This document shows positions 1 through 7,548 of a stretch of DNA of 44,858 bases, one piece after another. The position numbers and the translations under genes are program-made. Positions within the stretch are counted from its first letter, which is position 1, and every line of letters starts with the position of its first letter. The DNA lies in contig QMMS01000003.1 in assembly GCA_003647375.1 (NCBI GenBank), positions 1 through 44,858 on the forward strand, read 5' to 3'. The notes under the pieces are model-generated. The model saw nothing but the letters and a program-made list of their open reading frames with translations, was not told the DNA's origin and searched no databases. The DNA comes from Deltaproteobacteria bacterium. Lineage in GTDB: Bacteria > Desulfobacterota > Desulfobacteria > Desulfobacterales > B30-G6.

Positions 1-115
1 CAAGGTCTTGTTTTGATCATTCGAATTTTAATCATTAGATATTGCCCTTCGACCTTGCTCAGGGCGGTGAGCCTGTCGAACCGTTTAGGATTTCGAATTT
101 TGTACTTCGGATTTA
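1..115. repeat. dispersed intergenic repeat copy carrying a nested palindrome
   Basis: The segment resembles 10981-11062: both contain CATTCGAATTTT, then TATTG, then a GGATTTCGA block and a CTTCGGATTT end. In this copy 38 bases (45-82) interrupt the alignment between TATTG and GTTTAGGATTTCG. The extra piece is itself palindromic: TTCGAC (48-53) pairs with GTCGAA (75-80) and GCTCA (57-61) with TGAGC (68-72). No coding potential is seen. The left edge of the element may lie outside the window. Confidence 0.6.
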
Positions 116-151
116 AGTAACTAATGACATCGGCATAGCCAAACATCTCTG

Positions 152-175
152 ACCTGGCCCAAAGGACCAGGTTTT
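152..175 (+). terminator. candidate rho-independent terminator or leader hairpin
   Basis: ACCTGG (152-157) plus CC pairs with GG plus CCAGGT (167-172) around an AAA loop with one mismatch, followed by TTT. It lies about 34 bases upstream of the DUF2914 start, so it could end an upstream transcript or form a leader hairpin. The T run is short. Confidence 0.4.
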
Positions 176-208
176 AAATGATAGAATAAAACCTTTTTGG
201 AGGCAAAT

Positions 209-634
209 ATGCGACAGGTCAAATGGTTTCTTTTCATTTTAATATGCATGAGCATGACCCTGTTCCCTTTCCTTTTTTCGGCAACACTGCTGGCTCAAGA
301 CGCATCAGACATGGGAATCCAGTTGGATGAAGCTGCTATTTGTAGAAATATCGTGAACCGAGCGCCGATTGGCATTGGGTCTGTTTTCCATACCAGCATC
401 GGACGCCTCTACTGCTTTACAAAGATTGTCGGAGCTAAAACAGATACGACGATCATTCATCACTGGTACTTGAACGGCAAACTGAAAGCCTCGGTGACAC
501 TTCCGATCAACTCAGCAGCATGGCGGACCTGGAGCTCAAAAGATATCACGCCCAATGAATCCGGAGACTGGATGGTGGAAGTGCTGACAGCGGATGGTAA
601 TGCCATGGAAAGCATCCTATTTCTCGTACAGTGA
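209..634 (+). CDS. DUF2914 domain protein, secreted or membrane-anchored
   Basis: A protein of 141 residues. Residues 1-29 form a signal peptide or N-terminal anchor (MRQVKW, then a hydrophobic run ending in LLAQ), so the rest is probably periplasmic. The body has the DUF2914 pattern: a basic and hydrophobic strand with HHWYLNG, then WRTWSSK, then the closing SGDWMVEVLTADG. The family function is not established; it is often found fused to or beside envelope proteins. The ATG at 209 is chosen because GGAGG sits 6 bases upstream; an in-frame TTG at 197 lies before that site. The stop overlaps the GTG start of plsY, so the two genes are probably translated together. Confidence 0.8.
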   Translation: MRQVKWFLFILICMSMTLFPFLFSATLLAQDASDMGIQLDEAAICRNIVNRAPIGIGSVFHTSIGRLYCFTKIVGAKTDTTIIHHWYLNGKLKASVTLPINSAAWRTWSSKDITPNESGDWMVEVLTADGNAMESILFLVQ

Positions 635-1251
635 TCGAAGCACTTAAATATGGCGGACTTCCTCTCCTGGCCTACCTGTTGGGCTCTATTCCATTTGGTC
701 TTGTTTTGTCCGCCCTTTTCCGCAATCAAGACATCCGCAACAAGGGAAGTGGGAATATCGGGGCAACCAACGTCCTGCGTGTTGCCGGCACCAGGCTGGC
801 CCTGCTGACGCTTTTCCTGGATGTGTTCAAGGGCGCCCTCCCTCTATTCATGGCCGTTCATCTGATGGAAGTCCCCGAAAGTCTCCGGGGACAGGCGTAT
901 TTATCCCTGATAGCAATATCAGCATTTATAGGGCATCTTTATCCTCTCTACCTTGGCCTACGAGGTGGCGGAAAAGGTGTGGCAACGGCATGGGGATGCT
1001 TTCTGATTATCTCGCCCGTTTCCGCTCTGGTTACACTGTTGGTCTTTATCATGATGGCCTGTTTCTCAAACAGGGCCTCCATGGCATCTTTGTCCGGTGC
1101 GGCTGTTCTGCCGATGGCTATTTGGTACACAACACATTCAGCAGTGGTTACCCTTTGTGCTGCCACGATCACGGTGCTGATTATCTATCGGCACAAGGAC
1201 AATATCATACGATTGGTTCATGGAACCGAATCCACCATCTGGGGAAATTAG
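631..1251 (+). CDS. plsY: acyl-phosphate:glycerol-3-phosphate acyltransferase PlsY
   Basis: An integral membrane enzyme that transfers an acyl group from acyl-phosphate to glycerol-3-phosphate, the first acylation in phospholipid synthesis in most bacteria. The 206-residue length fits the family. Visible signatures are LLGSIPFG in the first helix, the loop NKGSGNIGATNVLR near residues 37-50, a second conserved loop around LYLGLRGGGKGVATA near residues 107-121, and several hydrophobic helices. The start is GTG at 631, overlapping the stop of the DUF2914 gene. The stop (1249-1251) overlaps the stop of the convergent IspH-UbiA gene, leaving no room for a terminator between them. Confidence 0.95.
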   Translation: MIEALKYGGLPLLAYLLGSIPFGLVLSALFRNQDIRNKGSGNIGATNVLRVAGTRLALLTLFLDVFKGALPLFMAVHLMEVPESLRGQAYLSLIAISAFIGHLYPLYLGLRGGGKGVATAWGCFLIISPVSALVTLLVFIMMACFSNRASMASLSGAAVLPMAIWYTTHSAVVTLCAATITVLIIYRHKDNIIRLVHGTESTIWGN

Positions 1252-2981
1252 GTCAGCATCGACCAGACAAGAGTGATAATACCTGCCAAAATAAAATGAG
1301 ACTCAATCAAGAATTCCAGATGAATACCGGGCAGCATCAGTTCTTTTTGGTTGGCCAGCAAAACAAACAGCATCAGGATCGGGCAGACAGCCAGGGCGTA
1401 ACCGAGATGGTTGAAGATTCCGGAAGCACTCGCCAGAACCAGGATCGCCGTTGAAATCAGAAGCAGCCCTTTCAAGACCCGCAAGGTTCGTTTTTCACCC
1501 ATGAGGATGGGAAGCGTTTCCTTGCCGACAAGTCTATCCCCCTGCATATCCAGAACATCGAAAAACGCTGTTCTCACAAAAACAAAAAGTGTTGCCCAGA
1601 AAAATGTCAACAGCATTGATAGATCAAAACCGCCCATCCTTTCAAATGACGGAAATATGGCGCTGACGATGCCCCATGCCACTGCAATCAAAATGGTTTT
1701 TGATCCCGGGATATCCTTTATCCGCTTATATTTCGGCTGCTTTGGAAACCAGCCGGGTATCAACTTCAAATTGTAGGAAAAACCAAGAATACTCATGACC
1801 AGAAGAATGAGAAATGGCATCCACCCCATACGGTATGCCGTCAACAACCCAGCACCACCGGCAGCAATGGCCAGAATCGACAGCAACAACCGATAGCGGA
1901 TGTAAAACTCAGACCGATCCGGGTCATTGAACCGATCCGATTGTCTCCCCATCAGGTGGTTCAGGGTGTGCATGGATTGAACGTAGAGCGCGGCGATGAG
2001 CATCTGCGGGTAAAAAAATTCGATTCCCTGTAACCTGGCGCAGGCAAAGCAGAGAGACCCGGCCCCGATAGCAACAGCAATATTTGTCAACAACAGGGAC
2101 CGCTGGAGGTAATAGAGCGCTTTTCGCCAGCCGAAAGAGCCCTTGGTGGGCAAGGTCTCAAGTTTTCGGTAAACACGTTTAATAATCCAGTTAGGCGTGC
2201 TGGCGCCGGCAGTGATGCCGATACACCCGGCCGAGGAAAGCGCATCCAGATCGAGTTCTGATTCGGTTTCGATGTGATATACCGGTTTCCCAGCCTGCCT
2301 GGCGATTTCAGACAATCGCTGGGTATTACCGCTGTTGTGTCCGCCAACGACGATAATTGCATCCACCAGCTTGGTGATGCGGATGACTTCCGCCTGTCGC
2401 CCTTCTGTCGAATCACAAATCGTGTTAAAAATTTTATAATGAGGATATCGCTCAGAAGCCCATTTCCTGACATCATCAAAAAGATGCACATTCTGGGTGG
2501 TCTGGGCAACGATGATGGCTTTTTCAAATTCGGGCAACTTGTTCAGAGCCTGTAGATTGTCCGCTACATATCCGTGGGCCCCTGCATAGCCTAACAGACC
2601 CACAACCTCCGGGTGATCCTCGTCGCCGACAATGATGGATGCGTAGCCTTTCTGGGCATGCTTTCGAATAATTGTTTGAACCTTGATGACCCGTGGACAC
2701 GTGGTGTCTATCACGTTGAAACCGGCGGATGCCAAGGATGTCTTAATGCTCGGCGGCACACCATGAGCCCTGATGAGAATGGATCCTGTTCCACTTTCCG
2801 GGACGGAATGTTCGGTACTTATCCCTTTTTCTTCAAAAATTTTGAGGACTTGTGGATTGTGGATCAGGGGGCCGAAGGTTCGGACGGGGGCATCTTGCTG
2901 GTGTGCCGTATCGATGACGATCTCGACCGCCCGGCGAACACCCATGCAAAATCCAGCAGTTTTGGCAATGAGTATTTTCAC
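1248..2981 (-). CDS. ispH: IspH-UbiA fusion: HMBPP reductase with C-terminal prenyltransferase-like domain
   Basis: A 577-residue protein, roughly twice the usual IspH length. Residues 1-280 are a full IspH (LytB): the [4Fe-4S] cysteines are C12 (AGFCMG), the one in DTTCPRV and the one in NTICDSTEGRQ. The histidines in GPLIHN and DEDHPEV, the TTQN motif and GITAGASTP are present. This domain makes IPP and DMAPP in the last step of the MEP pathway. Residues about 285-577 are a polytopic UbiA-family domain with two aspartate-rich motifs, SDRFNDPDRSEF and DVLDMQGDRLVGKETLP. Both halves look intact, so a bifunctional protein is likely; the prenyl acceptor cannot be told. It is the last gene of the minus-strand run starting at parA. 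Confidence 0.9.
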   Translation of the reverse strand: MKILIAKTAGFCMGVRRAVEIVIDTAHQQDAPVRTFGPLIHNPQVLKIFEEKGISTEHSVPESGTGSILIRAHGVPPSIKTSLASAGFNVIDTTCPRVIKVQTIIRKHAQKGYASIIVGDEDHPEVVGLLGYAGAHGYVADNLQALNKLPEFEKAIIVAQTTQNVHLFDDVRKWASERYPHYKIFNTICDSTEGRQAEVIRITKLVDAIIVVGGHNSGNTQRLSEIARQAGKPVYHIETESELDLDALSSAGCIGITAGASTPNWIIKRVYRKLETLPTKGSFGWRKALYYLQRSLLLTNIAVAIGAGSLCFACARLQGIEFFYPQMLIAALYVQSMHTLNHLMGRQSDRFNDPDRSEFYIRYRLLLSILAIAAGGAGLLTAYRMGWMPFLILLVMSILGFSYNLKLIPGWFPKQPKYKRIKDIPGSKTILIAVAWGIVSAIFPSFERMGGFDLSMLLTFFWATLFVFVRTAFFDVLDMQGDRLVGKETLPILMGEKRTLRVLKGLLLISTAILVLASASGIFNHLGYALAVCPILMLFVLLANQKELMLPGIHLEFLIESHFILAGIITLVWSMLT

Positions 2982-3004
2982 GAAAATCGTTAAGTGGTGT
3001 TGTT

Positions 3005-3190
3005 TTATTCCTCGAAATAGATCTTGTTGTCGACAAGCGACAGTGAATGGATCCGGGCCTTGATGATTTTCTGGTCTCCGAAAATACTGACGAGCTTGAT
3101 ACCATCGCCTTCCGGTTCCACCGTGTCCACGGCTTCCATGATCAACTTGGTTTCTTTGTCTTGGATAAGGTATGCATTTGCTTCACACAT
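3005..3190 (-). CDS. CooT-like small nickel-binding family protein (PF10133-type)
   Basis: A 61-residue protein beginning MCEANAYLI. Small proteins with a Cys at position 2 and this beta-rich pattern (..VDTVEPEGDGIKLVSIFGDQ..) belong to the family once called predicted RNA-binding and later linked to CooT, which binds nickel through Cys2 in CO dehydrogenase maturation. There is no CO dehydrogenase gene in this window, so a role in nickel handling is only a family-level inference. It lies between DUF3842 and ispH on the same strand. Confidence 0.75.
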   Translation of the reverse strand: MCEANAYLIQDKETKLIMEAVDTVEPEGDGIKLVSIFGDQKIIKARIHSLSLVDNKIYFEE

Positions 3191-3248
3191 AATGGGGTTC
3201 CTCTTTGTGTATTGCCTGGATAAAATATACCAAGGGTTGTAATCTTTT

Positions 3249-3674
3249 TTATTTCTTGCCTGGCATCAAATCCAACAGGTTTTCCGCCAGCATGGTTTCT
3301 ATCAACTTGGGAAGTCGGTCGGAAGAGACACCTACCACGGCAACATTCTCCTGAGATAGCGGTATCAAAATTTTCCTGGCTTTACTCGAAGCGACTGCTT
3401 CAGCCATACCGGGCGTCAATTCGCCTAACATGGCATTGGCCATCACGATACTGATCGGTCCGATAATCATATCAGCATGGCGCGTGGTTTGAACAATCGC
3501 ATTCTGTCCGGATGCGCCCCGATTTGCCCCCGCCTTTAACATATTGGCGGTGGCAACGGCATTGGTCCCCAGCGCAATAATCTCGATACGCTCAGTATAA
3601 CCCTCCCTGAGCTTCTTGATGATGATGCTACCGATACCCCCGCCCTGCCCATCGATGACGACAATGGTCTTCAT
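3249..3674 (-). CDS. DUF3842 family protein
   Basis: A 141-residue soluble protein. The N-terminus MKTIVVIDGQGGGIG resembles a Rossmann-type nucleotide-binding loop, and the sequence GTNAVATANMLKAGA follows the DUF3842 pattern. No reaction is known for the family. The start ATG overlaps the stop of the NYN-domain gene by 4 bases, so the two are probably translated together. The CooT-like gene follows about 60 bases downstream. Confidence 0.75.
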   Translation of the reverse strand: MKTIVVIDGQGGGIGSIIIKKLREGYTERIEIIALGTNAVATANMLKAGANRGASGQNAIVQTTRHADMIIGPISIVMANAMLGELTPGMAEAVASSKARKILIPLSQENVAVVGVSSDRLPKLIETMLAENLLDLMPGKK

Positions 3675-4195
3675 AGCTTATACACCTTATTCCGATTTCG
3701 GCGCTTTTTCTTCGGCAAGCGCCGACTGGGTCCCTTCTTGCGTGTCGTTGGCACCCATCCTGTATCAGGGGGATCTTCCATCCCGCCATTTCCATAAGAA
3801 TAAAGCGCTTGGAGCATTTTATCTTCAAACGCCCTGGACCCGATGGTTGCCGATCCCACGGACGTCGCAAACGAAATAATATCTCTGTCGGAGCTGACGA
3901 TCAGAGCTCTTTCCTTTTCCCTGGCTGCCATGCGTTTGATAACCGTGTCCGCCGTCTCGCCGTTGCGTGAAAACAGAATTTCGATTCCACGAAAACGCTG
4001 GCGCTGTGAGCCAGGAGACACGGCATTGGTACCGTCAAATACGAGGGTAATACGGTGGCCTTTACTTTTTCGATATTCCGTCAGAATATCTTGAAGGGCT
4101 TCTCTTCCCTCCTGAATATCCCGCAGGTCCAGAATACGTAACTGCTTTGACTGACGAATGACATTGTAGCCATCTACGATGATATGAAGTGACAT
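3671..4195 (-). CDS. NYN domain protein, YacP/Rae1-like putative ribonuclease
   Basis: A 174-residue protein of the NYN/PIN-like nuclease fold. The first acidic site is IIVDGYNVI near residue 8, the second is LVFDGTN, and the third region is NGETADTVIKRMA followed by ALIVSSDRDI. These acidic residues are those expected to bind metal in the fold. Family members (YacP, Rae1) cut RNA, but a substrate cannot be read from the sequence. The C-terminus is very basic (RRLPKKKRRNRNK), which fits RNA binding. It lies 15 bases after parB and overlaps DUF3842. Confidence 0.8.
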   Translation of the reverse strand: MSLHIIVDGYNVIRQSKQLRILDLRDIQEGREALQDILTEYRKSKGHRITLVFDGTNAVSPGSQRQRFRGIEILFSRNGETADTVIKRMAAREKERALIVSSDRDIISFATSVGSATIGSRAFEDKMLQALYSYGNGGMEDPPDTGWVPTTRKKGPSRRLPKKKRRNRNKVYKL

Positions 4196-4210
4196 GCCTG
4201 TGACGGTTAT

Positions 4211-5089
4211 CTATACCTGGTTCAGTAGATGCAGTAACCTGTCAAGATCCTCGTTGCTATAAAATTCTATTTCAACTTTTCCCTTTTGGCCCCGTCGTCG
4301 AATCTTTACTTTGGTACCAAAGTTTCGGGAAAGTTCTTCGGAAATATTTGTAAAATAAATCTCGTCAGTCCCCTCTTTGCGCTTTCTGGAATCACCGGAT
4401 TCTTTTTTGAGACGGTTAACAAGAGATTCCGTTTCCCGCACGGACAGTCCCTTTGCGACCACCGCGCGCCATACAGCCGACTGTTGTGCTTTGTTGGAAA
4501 TACCGAGTAAAGCCCGTGCATGTCCCATGCTTAAGGCACCATCGACAATGCTCTCTTTAATCGATTCAGGCAACTGTCTCAATCGCAGGAAATTGGCCAC
4601 CGCCGATCTGCTTTTCCCGACATGTATCGCCACCTCCTCCTGGGTCAATTCAAACTCAGTGATCAGGCGATGGTAAGCATCAGACTCTTCCATCGGGTTA
4701 AGATTTTCCCGTTGAATATTCTCCACGACAGACATTTCAAGCAATTGTTTTTCGGTAAGATCTTTTATCACACAGGGAACGTCTTGATAACCTGCCAGTT
4801 TTGCTGCCCGCAGCCGCCTTTCGCCGGCGACAAGTTCGTAGCCATCATCGAGTCTCCGTATAAGCAGTGGCTGAATAATTCCCTGTTCTTTGATGGAAGC
4901 ACTGAGTGCAGCCAGTTCTTTCTCCTTAAACTTTTTTCTTGGTTGATAGCGATTGGGACGAATGAGGCTGACCTGGCAGTAAAAGTAATCCGCTTCCATG
5001 TCCCCTGCCGCACGGATGTCCGGGATAAGTGCGCCCAGTCCTTTACCAAGAGCTAATTTTTTTCTCTTTTTTACCTGTATTTTCTGCAT
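4211..5089 (-). CDS. parB: chromosome partitioning protein ParB
   Basis: A 292-residue ParB/Spo0J family protein. The N-terminal basic segment ends in LGKGLGALIPD, the usual ParA-interacting box. The ParB CTPase core is clear: IRPNRYQPRKKF, IKEQGIIQPLLIRR, then the GERRLRAAKLAG motif and VENIQRENLNPMEE. The helix-turn-helix for parS recognition is around EEVAIHVGKSRSAVANFLRL, and a dimerisation tail follows. It lies 35 bases downstream of parA on the same strand, the usual order. No parS consensus was recognised in the window. Confidence 0.95.
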   Translation of the reverse strand: MQKIQVKKRKKLALGKGLGALIPDIRAAGDMEADYFYCQVSLIRPNRYQPRKKFKEKELAALSASIKEQGIIQPLLIRRLDDGYELVAGERRLRAAKLAGYQDVPCVIKDLTEKQLLEMSVVENIQRENLNPMEESDAYHRLITEFELTQEEVAIHVGKSRSAVANFLRLRQLPESIKESIVDGALSMGHARALLGISNKAQQSAVWRAVVAKGLSVRETESLVNRLKKESGDSRKRKEGTDEIYFTNISEELSRNFGTKVKIRRRGQKGKVEIEFYSNEDLDRLLHLLNQV

Positions 5090-5104
5090 ATTTCATATTC
5101 TTTA

Positions 5105-5150
5105 ATAAAATCGTAGGAACGATTTTATCGAACGCGGCGGTGTCGCTCCT
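5105..5150. repeat. dispersed hairpin repeat, copy 1, overlapping the parA 3' end
   Basis: A perfect 10-base inverted repeat, ATAAAATCGT (5105-5114) and ACGATTTTAT (5119-5128), with an AGGA loop, followed by AACGCGGCGGTGTCGCT. A second copy with the same architecture is at 28575-28618, about 80 percent identical by eye. The element covers the parA stop codon and supplies its last codons. Confidence 0.7.
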
Positions 5151-5943
5151 TGGCATAAGGTTTGCCCGATTGTTCTGCGGCGGGCTGAATTTTCATAACT
5201 TCCTCGGCAAGTTGACGATAGCTTTTGGCTCCATTCGAGGCACCGTCGTAAAGAAGAATCGGTTTGCCAAAGCTGGGAGCTTCACCGAGCCGTACATTTC
5301 TGGGTACAACCGTCTTGAACACAAGATGCTTGAAATATTTCTTGGCATTCTCTGCCACCTGATGAGACAGATTGGTTCTCTGGTCAAACATGGTCAATAA
5401 AATACCTGCAATGTTCAGACTGGGATTTAAACTGTGCTTAATGTGCTTGATCGTCTGCAGGAGTTGGCTCAATCCTTCCAGAGCATAAAACTCACATTGC
5501 AGGGGAATCAGCAACGCATCCGCAGCTGCCATGGCGTTCACTGTCAACAGACTCAGGGAGGGTGGGCAGTCGATGATGATATAATTGAAACTGCCGTCCA
5601 AATGAGACAGTAGCTTCTTCAATGTCATTTCCCGCTCTTTCGTGTTCAGCATCTCGATGTCAAAACCGATCAATTCGACACGAGAGGGTATGATCTTGAG
5701 CAGCGCTATTTCACTGTCGATCACAATGCTGTTAGCCGAAGCCTGTCCGATCAAGCCGTGGTATAACGTCTGTTCCAAGCTGCTTTTATCAATACCCAGT
5801 CCGGTGGTAGCATTCGCCTGAGGATCGCAATCCACCAGGAGCGTCTTTTTATTGGCCACGGCCAGCGATGCCGCCAAGTTTACAGCCGTGGTCGTCTTAC
5901 CAACCCCACCTTTCTGGTTTACAATGCATAATGTTTGCGTCAT
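5125..5943 (-). CDS. parA: chromosome partitioning ATPase ParA (Soj)
   Basis: A 272-residue ParA/Soj ATPase. The deviant Walker A is QKGGVGKTTTAVN near residues 10-22, the A' region is VDCDPQANAT, and Walker B is YIIIDCPPSL. It binds DNA as an ATP dimer and is released by ParB. The C-terminal residues KERHRRVR are encoded inside a dispersed hairpin repeat, so the tail may be repeat-derived. It is first in the minus-strand run parA-parB-NYN-DUF3842-CooT-ispH. No gidAB (mnmG/rsmG) genes lie directly upstream; the neighbour is a divergent protease. Confidence 0.95.
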   Translation of the reverse strand: MTQTLCIVNQKGGVGKTTTAVNLAASLAVANKKTLLVDCDPQANATTGLGIDKSSLEQTLYHGLIGQASANSIVIDSEIALLKIIPSRVELIGFDIEMLNTKEREMTLKKLLSHLDGSFNYIIIDCPPSLSLLTVNAMAAADALLIPLQCEFYALEGLSQLLQTIKHIKHSLNPSLNIAGILLTMFDQRTNLSHQVAENAKKYFKHLVFKTVVPRNVRLGEAPSFGKPILLYDGASNGAKSYRQLAEEVMKIQPAAEQSGKPYAKERHRRVR

Positions 5944-6111
5944 GACAGTGCGTCTATCACAAAAATACGGCGTTGAAAAGGGGAGAGCCGTTTAACCCGA
6001 ACATTTCATGAAAATTGACGAGGAATTCTTTAGTTCCCTTTATATGTCAGCAAATCGTCTGGGTAAAGGGAAAGGTTGATAGCCATTTAAATCTTTGATA
6101 GTATTTTAACC

Positions 6112-7518
6112 ATGAAGAATTGCTGCAAAACTATAGCACGATTAACCATCGTATTTCTCCTCGTTCATCTGACCGTGTCGCCGGCGGTCTATTCAATTAC
6201 AATACAGCAGGAAGAAGAATTATCCAAAGAGTTTCTGCGTGTTATCAAAAAACAGTTTAACCTCATCAAGGACCCCTTTGTGGTCGGATATGTGAACAAG
6301 GTCGGAAGAAACATCCTTTCAAGCATGCCGTCCCAGCCTTTTAAATATCGGTTTTACATCGTAAAGCAGCATGTTTACAATGCCTTTGCGACTCCGGCAG
6401 GCCATATTTTTATCAACAGTGGCCTCCTGGAAGCACTTGATGGCGAAGAGGAGCTCGCCGGAATACTGGCACATGAAATCGCCCATGTGGTCAGCCGACA
6501 CATCTCCCAGAATGTAGACCGCGCCCCCAAAATCGGGCTGGCAACACTGGCGGGTATTGCCGCAGGAATACTTATCGGTGGCGGCGGCTCTGCAGCACTT
6601 GGAAACGCTGTTGTCGTAGGATCCATGGCAGCCGGACAGTCGGCGTCCCTCGCCTTCAGTCGTGAGGATGAACTGCAGGCAGATCAGCTGGCCTTTGATT
6701 ATCTCTCCCGCGCCGGCTATAGCAGTAAAGGCCTCCTCACGTCGCTTCAAAAAATGCGGGATAAACAGTGGTTTGGAACAGACCAGGTCCCAAATTATCT
6801 CATGACCCACCCTGCTTCTGAAGAACGTATAGGATATATCGACGCCCATGTGGCGAGTAATCAGCTGTCGGAAATAAACCGAAGATATATCGATAAAGAT
6901 GAATTTCGTTTTGTGCGGGCAACACTGTCAGGGAAATACAGTAATGGGGAGACCGCACTGGCAGCGTTTGATTCTCAGTTAAAAGCCCATCCCGGGGACA
7001 CCATAGCACTCTATGGCAAGGCGCTGGCATTGGCACAGATCGATGATTATCGGAATTCCGTACTTTATTTGAAGAAAGCTTTGGAAAAAGATGCTCTCAA
7101 TCCGGTCATGTTGAAGGAACTGGGACGCATCTATTTTTTAGAAGGTCAATACCCGAAAGCGCTCCAGGCACTTGAGGGATCAGTCGGACTGGCGCCCGAA
7201 GACAACGAAAGCCTTTTCTACCTTTCCCGGACCCACATGGAACTCGGAAACCTGGACAAAGCCATCGATGGTTTCAACACGATTCTGAAAAGAAACTCAA
7301 AGGAACCAGAAATATACCTTTTCCTTGGTAACGTATACGGCATGCAGGAAAATATAGGGGAAGCACATTATTATCTCGGTAAATATAACCAATTGAAAGG
7401 GCGCTGGAAAACGGCAGCCGTCCATCTGGAAAAAGCGCTGCCCCTCACTACCGATCCGAAACAAAAAAAAGAGATTGAAACCATGCTCAAGCGGGTCAAA
7501 AAAATAGCCAAGCGCTAA
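6112..7518 (+). CDS. M48 family metalloprotease with TPR repeats, BepA-like
   Basis: A 468-residue exported protease. Residues 1-28 are a signal peptide. The zinc site HEIAH is at 121-125, with SREDELQADQLAFD supplying the third ligand downstream. A Gly/Ala-rich hydrophobic stretch (about 145-175) follows the zinc helix. From about residue 270 there are TPR-like helices (repeated A..YGKAL, ALGYFLEG-like pattern, PEDNESLFYLSRTHMELG). The family (BepA/YfgC) assists or degrades outer-membrane proteins in the periplasm. No operon partner; it converges on the EF-G gene. Confidence 0.9.
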   Translation: MKNCCKTIARLTIVFLLVHLTVSPAVYSITIQQEEELSKEFLRVIKKQFNLIKDPFVVGYVNKVGRNILSSMPSQPFKYRFYIVKQHVYNAFATPAGHIFINSGLLEALDGEEELAGILAHEIAHVVSRHISQNVDRAPKIGLATLAGIAAGILIGGGGSAALGNAVVVGSMAAGQSASLAFSREDELQADQLAFDYLSRAGYSSKGLLTSLQKMRDKQWFGTDQVPNYLMTHPASEERIGYIDAHVASNQLSEINRRYIDKDEFRFVRATLSGKYSNGETALAAFDSQLKAHPGDTIALYGKALALAQIDDYRNSVLYLKKALEKDALNPVMLKELGRIYFLEGQYPKALQALEGSVGLAPEDNESLFYLSRTHMELGNLDKAIDGFNTILKRNSKEPEIYLFLGNVYGMQENIGEAHYYLGKYNQLKGRWKTAAVHLEKALPLTTDPKQKKEIETMLKRVKKIAKR

Positions 7519-7548
7519 ACATGAAATAAAGAACAGCTTACACTTGGG

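Noticed and set aside
5944..6111. A parS site upstream of parA
   Set aside because: Only TTTCATGAAA-type words are present, which do not match the TGTTTCACGTGAAACA consensus.
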